This document shows positions 3,137 to 5,129 of a stretch of 5,129 nucleotides of DNA, piece by piece. The translations under genes and the position numbers were made by a program. Under the pieces are notes generated by a model, which ran no database searches, was not told the DNA's origin, and worked only from the letters and a program-made list of their open reading frames with translations. Within the stretch, counting starts at the first letter, position 1; the number at the start of each line of letters is the position of its first letter. The DNA is taken from NCBI GenBank assembly GCA_902477055.1, contig CABSFY010000118.1, positions 1-5,129 of the forward strand, in the 5' to 3' direction. Origin of the DNA: an uncultured Eubacteriales bacterium. GTDB taxonomy: Bacteria; Bacillota; Clostridia; Oscillospirales; Oscillospiraceae.

Positions 3137-5129
3137 ATGAAAAAGCTATCCCGCATCCTGGCCGCTTTGTTAATGGTTTGCATGATACTGTCGATGCTTC
3201 CGACCGTATTTGCAGCCGACGAAACGGTCGACTTTGCATTCGTAGTGACTTCTGACCTGCACGGACAAATCTACGCAACCGACTACACCGTTGACCAGGC
3301 CAAAAGCGGCACTCACATCCAAGGCCTGACCCGTCTGGCGACTTACATCAAGAGCCAACGGGTTGCGTACGGGGACAACCTGTTCGTCGCCGACCTCGGC
3401 GATACGATTCAGGGCGCTCCGCTTACCTATTACTACGCATTTAACAAGCCGGAAGAGCAGCAGCCTGCCATGAAGGCGTTCCGTACCATCGGCTACGATC
3501 TGTGGGTCGTTGGCAACCACGAGTTCAACTACGGTCTGAAGATTCTCAACAAGCAGCTCGAGGATGTCACCGCGAAGTCTGCCGGCAAGGAAAAGCAGGT
3601 CGACGTCTGCATGGCAAACTACCTGAAGGCCGAATCCAACAGCGACGAGAAAAAGGACTGGAAAACCTGGAACGACTATAAGCCCTATGTCATCAAGGAC
3701 TTTGATGGCGTCAAGGTCGCCGTCATCGGCTTCGGCAACCCCAACATTGCCAAGTGGGACATTCCCGAAAACTGGAAGGGCATCTACTTCGCCGACATCC
3801 TCGAAACCTACAAGCACTATGAGGCGGAGATGCTGGAAAAGGCCGACATGATCGTCGTCATGGGCCACTGCGGTCTGAACAGCGAAATGGACAACCAGTG
3901 GGATTCTCTTACCCGTCTGATCTCCCAGACGAACACCATCAGCATGGCGTTCTCCGGCCATGAGCACGGCCAGCAGATCGCCACCGTGAAGAATGCGGAC
4001 GGCAAGGAGATCAGCGTTCTCCAGCCGGGTTCCAAGGCCTCTGCCATTGCGCAGGTGGACGTTACCTATAACAAGACCACCAAGGAAGCGACCCTGAAGC
4101 CCGAGGTCAAGGCCGCCACCAAAAAAGTCGACGGCAAGAAGGTCGCCTGCGAAGGCTTCGAAATCGACACAGACCTTGCCGCGGACCTCAAGCCCTATGA
4201 GGATACCGTTTGGAACGAGTACATGAACATCAAGATCGGCGAGGCTAAAGCGGACTTCTCCGCCGCCGACCTCGGCACCAAGCCCTCGGCGTTCATGGAT
4301 CTCATCAACACCGTCCAGCTCTGGGGCGCATATGACAACACCGGAAAGAACACCCCGAACAAAGAGACGGACGACAAGCCCGCAATGCTCTCCATCTCCG
4401 CACCGCTGACGGTTGGCGACAACCCCAACATCATCCCTGCCGGCGACATCAAGCTCGGCGACCTGTTTAAGCTCTATCGCTTCGAGAACTGGTTCTATCA
4501 GATCACGATGACCGGCGAGGAGGTCCATCAGTGGCTGGAGTTTGCCGCGACGAAGATCAGGCTCGACAAGGAGGGTAAGCCCTACGTTTCCTCCGGCGAC
4601 CTGACCTACTACGACGTTATCTACGGCGACGGCTTCACCTACACCATCGACTACGCCGCCCCGATCGGCAAGCGCATCGTGGAGATGACCTACAACGGCA
4701 AGGAAGTCAAGGCCGACGACAAGTTCACGGTCGTTGTCAACAACTACCGCTATAACGGCGGCGGCAACTACGTCAAGTGGCTCAACGAGCACGGCTGTGA
4801 CTTCAAGGCCAACGATCCCGACCGCATCATCTACTCCACCCAGTTCGACATGATCCAGGGCGAGGACAAGGGCCAGGCCCGCACCCTGCTGATGGATTAT
4901 ATCCAGAAGGAGAAGGTCATCAACCCGACCGTCACCTCCACATGGAAGGTCATTGACGGCATCGGCGACGGCATCGAAATCTTCTTCACCAATGACGTCC
5001 ACGGCGCCTTTGAAAACTATGCCTATGCCGCAGAGATTGCCAAGAACGCCGATCTTCTCGTTGACGCGGGCGATAACATCCAAGGCTCCGTCGCGACCAC
5101 CCTCACCAACGGCCAGTGCATGGTCGATC
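3137..5129 (+). CDS. Secreted tandem metallophosphoesterase / 5'-nucleotidase family enzyme (YfkN-like), 3' end outside the window
   Basis: The frame has 664 complete codons and no stop, so the gene is truncated by the window edge. AAAAGGAG (3121-3128) sits 8 nt before the ATG. Residues 1-26 are a signal peptide (MKK, hydrophobic core, probable cleavage after VFA). The first metallophosphoesterase domain (about 33-280) has a full dimetal ligand set: D40 and H42 (SDLHG), D89 (GDTIQG), N127 and H128 (GNHE), H244, H275 and H277 (GHEHG). A 5'-nucleotidase C-terminal domain follows (about 360-555), with YRFENWF (447-453) and NYRYNGGGNY (536-545) in the nucleobase-binding region. Residues around GFGNPNIAKWD (198-208) resemble CpdB-type 2',3'-cyclic-nucleotide 2'-phosphodiesterase/3'-nucleotidases. 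From about 613 a second catalytic domain begins, with D620/H622 (NDVHG) and D646 (GDNIQG). This tandem layout matches Bacillus YfkN. It likely releases phosphate and nucleosides from extracellular nucleotides; surface anchoring would be decided by the unseen C-terminus. Confidence 0.94.
   Translation, partial: MKKLSRILAALLMVCMILSMLPTVFAADETVDFAFVVTSDLHGQIYATDYTVDQAKSGTHIQGLTRLATYIKSQRVAYGDNLFVADLGDTIQGAPLTYYYAFNKPEEQQPAMKAFRTIGYDLWVVGNHEFNYGLKILNKQLEDVTAKSAGKEKQVDVCMANYLKAESNSDEKKDWKTWNDYKPYVIKDFDGVKVAVIGFGNPNIAKWDIPENWKGIYFADILETYKHYEAEMLEKADMIVVMGHCGLNSEMDNQWDSLTRLISQTNTISMAFSGHEHGQQIATVKNADGKEISVLQPGSKASAIAQVDVTYNKTTKEATLKPEVKAATKKVDGKKVACEGFEIDTDLAADLKPYEDTVWNEYMNIKIGEAKADFSAADLGTKPSAFMDLINTVQLWGAYDNTGKNTPNKETDDKPAMLSISAPLTVGDNPNIIPAGDIKLGDLFKLYRFENWFYQITMTGEEVHQWLEFAATKIRLDKEGKPYVSSGDLTYYDVIYGDGFTYTIDYAAPIGKRIVEMTYNGKEVKADDKFTVVVNNYRYNGGGNYVKWLNEHGCDFKANDPDRIIYSTQFDMIQGEDKGQARTLLMDYIQKEKVINPTVTSTWKVIDGIGDGIEIFFTNDVHGAFENYAYAAEIAKNADLLVDAGDNIQGSVATTLTNGQCMVD

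Noticed and set aside
2998..3255. 85-codon plus-strand open frame starting at the ATG after the terminator
   Set aside because: It has no Shine-Dalgarno, spans the promoter and leader, and overlaps the start of the phosphoesterase gene in another frame.
3170..5083. Long minus-strand open frame (637 codons)
   Set aside because: Its product is a low-complexity Val/Gly/Asp/Leu-rich sequence with no recognisable domain. The opposite strand encodes a signal peptide and a complete metallophosphoesterase motif set with a good promoter and Shine-Dalgarno.

Overview
The window looks like a piece of a GC-rich Firmicutes chromosome, most likely class Clostridia and probably an Oscillospiraceae-type gut bacterium. 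This is inferred from strong Shine-Dalgarno sequences, a lysine-led Gram-positive style signal peptide, GC-rich codon use with AT-rich promoters, and short intergenic palindromic repeats of a style I recall from that family. No rRNA, tRNA, CRISPR array, transposase or phage gene is visible.

Layout. Positions 1-130 hold a short double-hairpin repeat flanked by 13-bp direct repeats. Positions 131-1826 (minus strand) hold a two-component operon: an OmpR-family response regulator followed, with an 11-nt overlap, by a histidine kinase with two membrane segments and almost no extracytoplasmic loop. A good promoter lies just upstream at 1849-1878. A 7-bp direct repeat with an 11-bp period at 1915-1932 is a candidate autoregulatory site. 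The divergent intergenic region 1827-2163 also carries a composite palindromic repeat (about 1972-2147). Positions 2164-2951 (plus strand) hold a CDP-alcohol phosphatidyltransferase overlapped by 4 nt by a 62-residue zinc-ribbon protein, ending at a clear intrinsic terminator (2959-2989). Positions 3054-3136 hold a strong extended -10 promoter and a leader hairpin. From 3137 to the window end runs a secreted metallophosphoesterase/5'-nucleotidase-family enzyme, open at its 3' end. Its first unit is complete and a second catalytic unit has just begun, as in YfkN-type tandem enzymes.

How the genes relate. The two-component pair forms one regulatory unit, probably monitoring the envelope. The phosphatidyltransferase contributes to anionic phospholipid synthesis. 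The secreted phosphoesterase scavenges nucleotides outside the membrane. They are three separate transcription units with no direct evidence of a shared pathway. A long open frame antisense to the phosphoesterase (3170-5083) is judged a codon-bias shadow. I found no convincing new biological system; the most interesting parts are the mosaic repeats, the candidate operator, the leader hairpin and the tandem enzyme.
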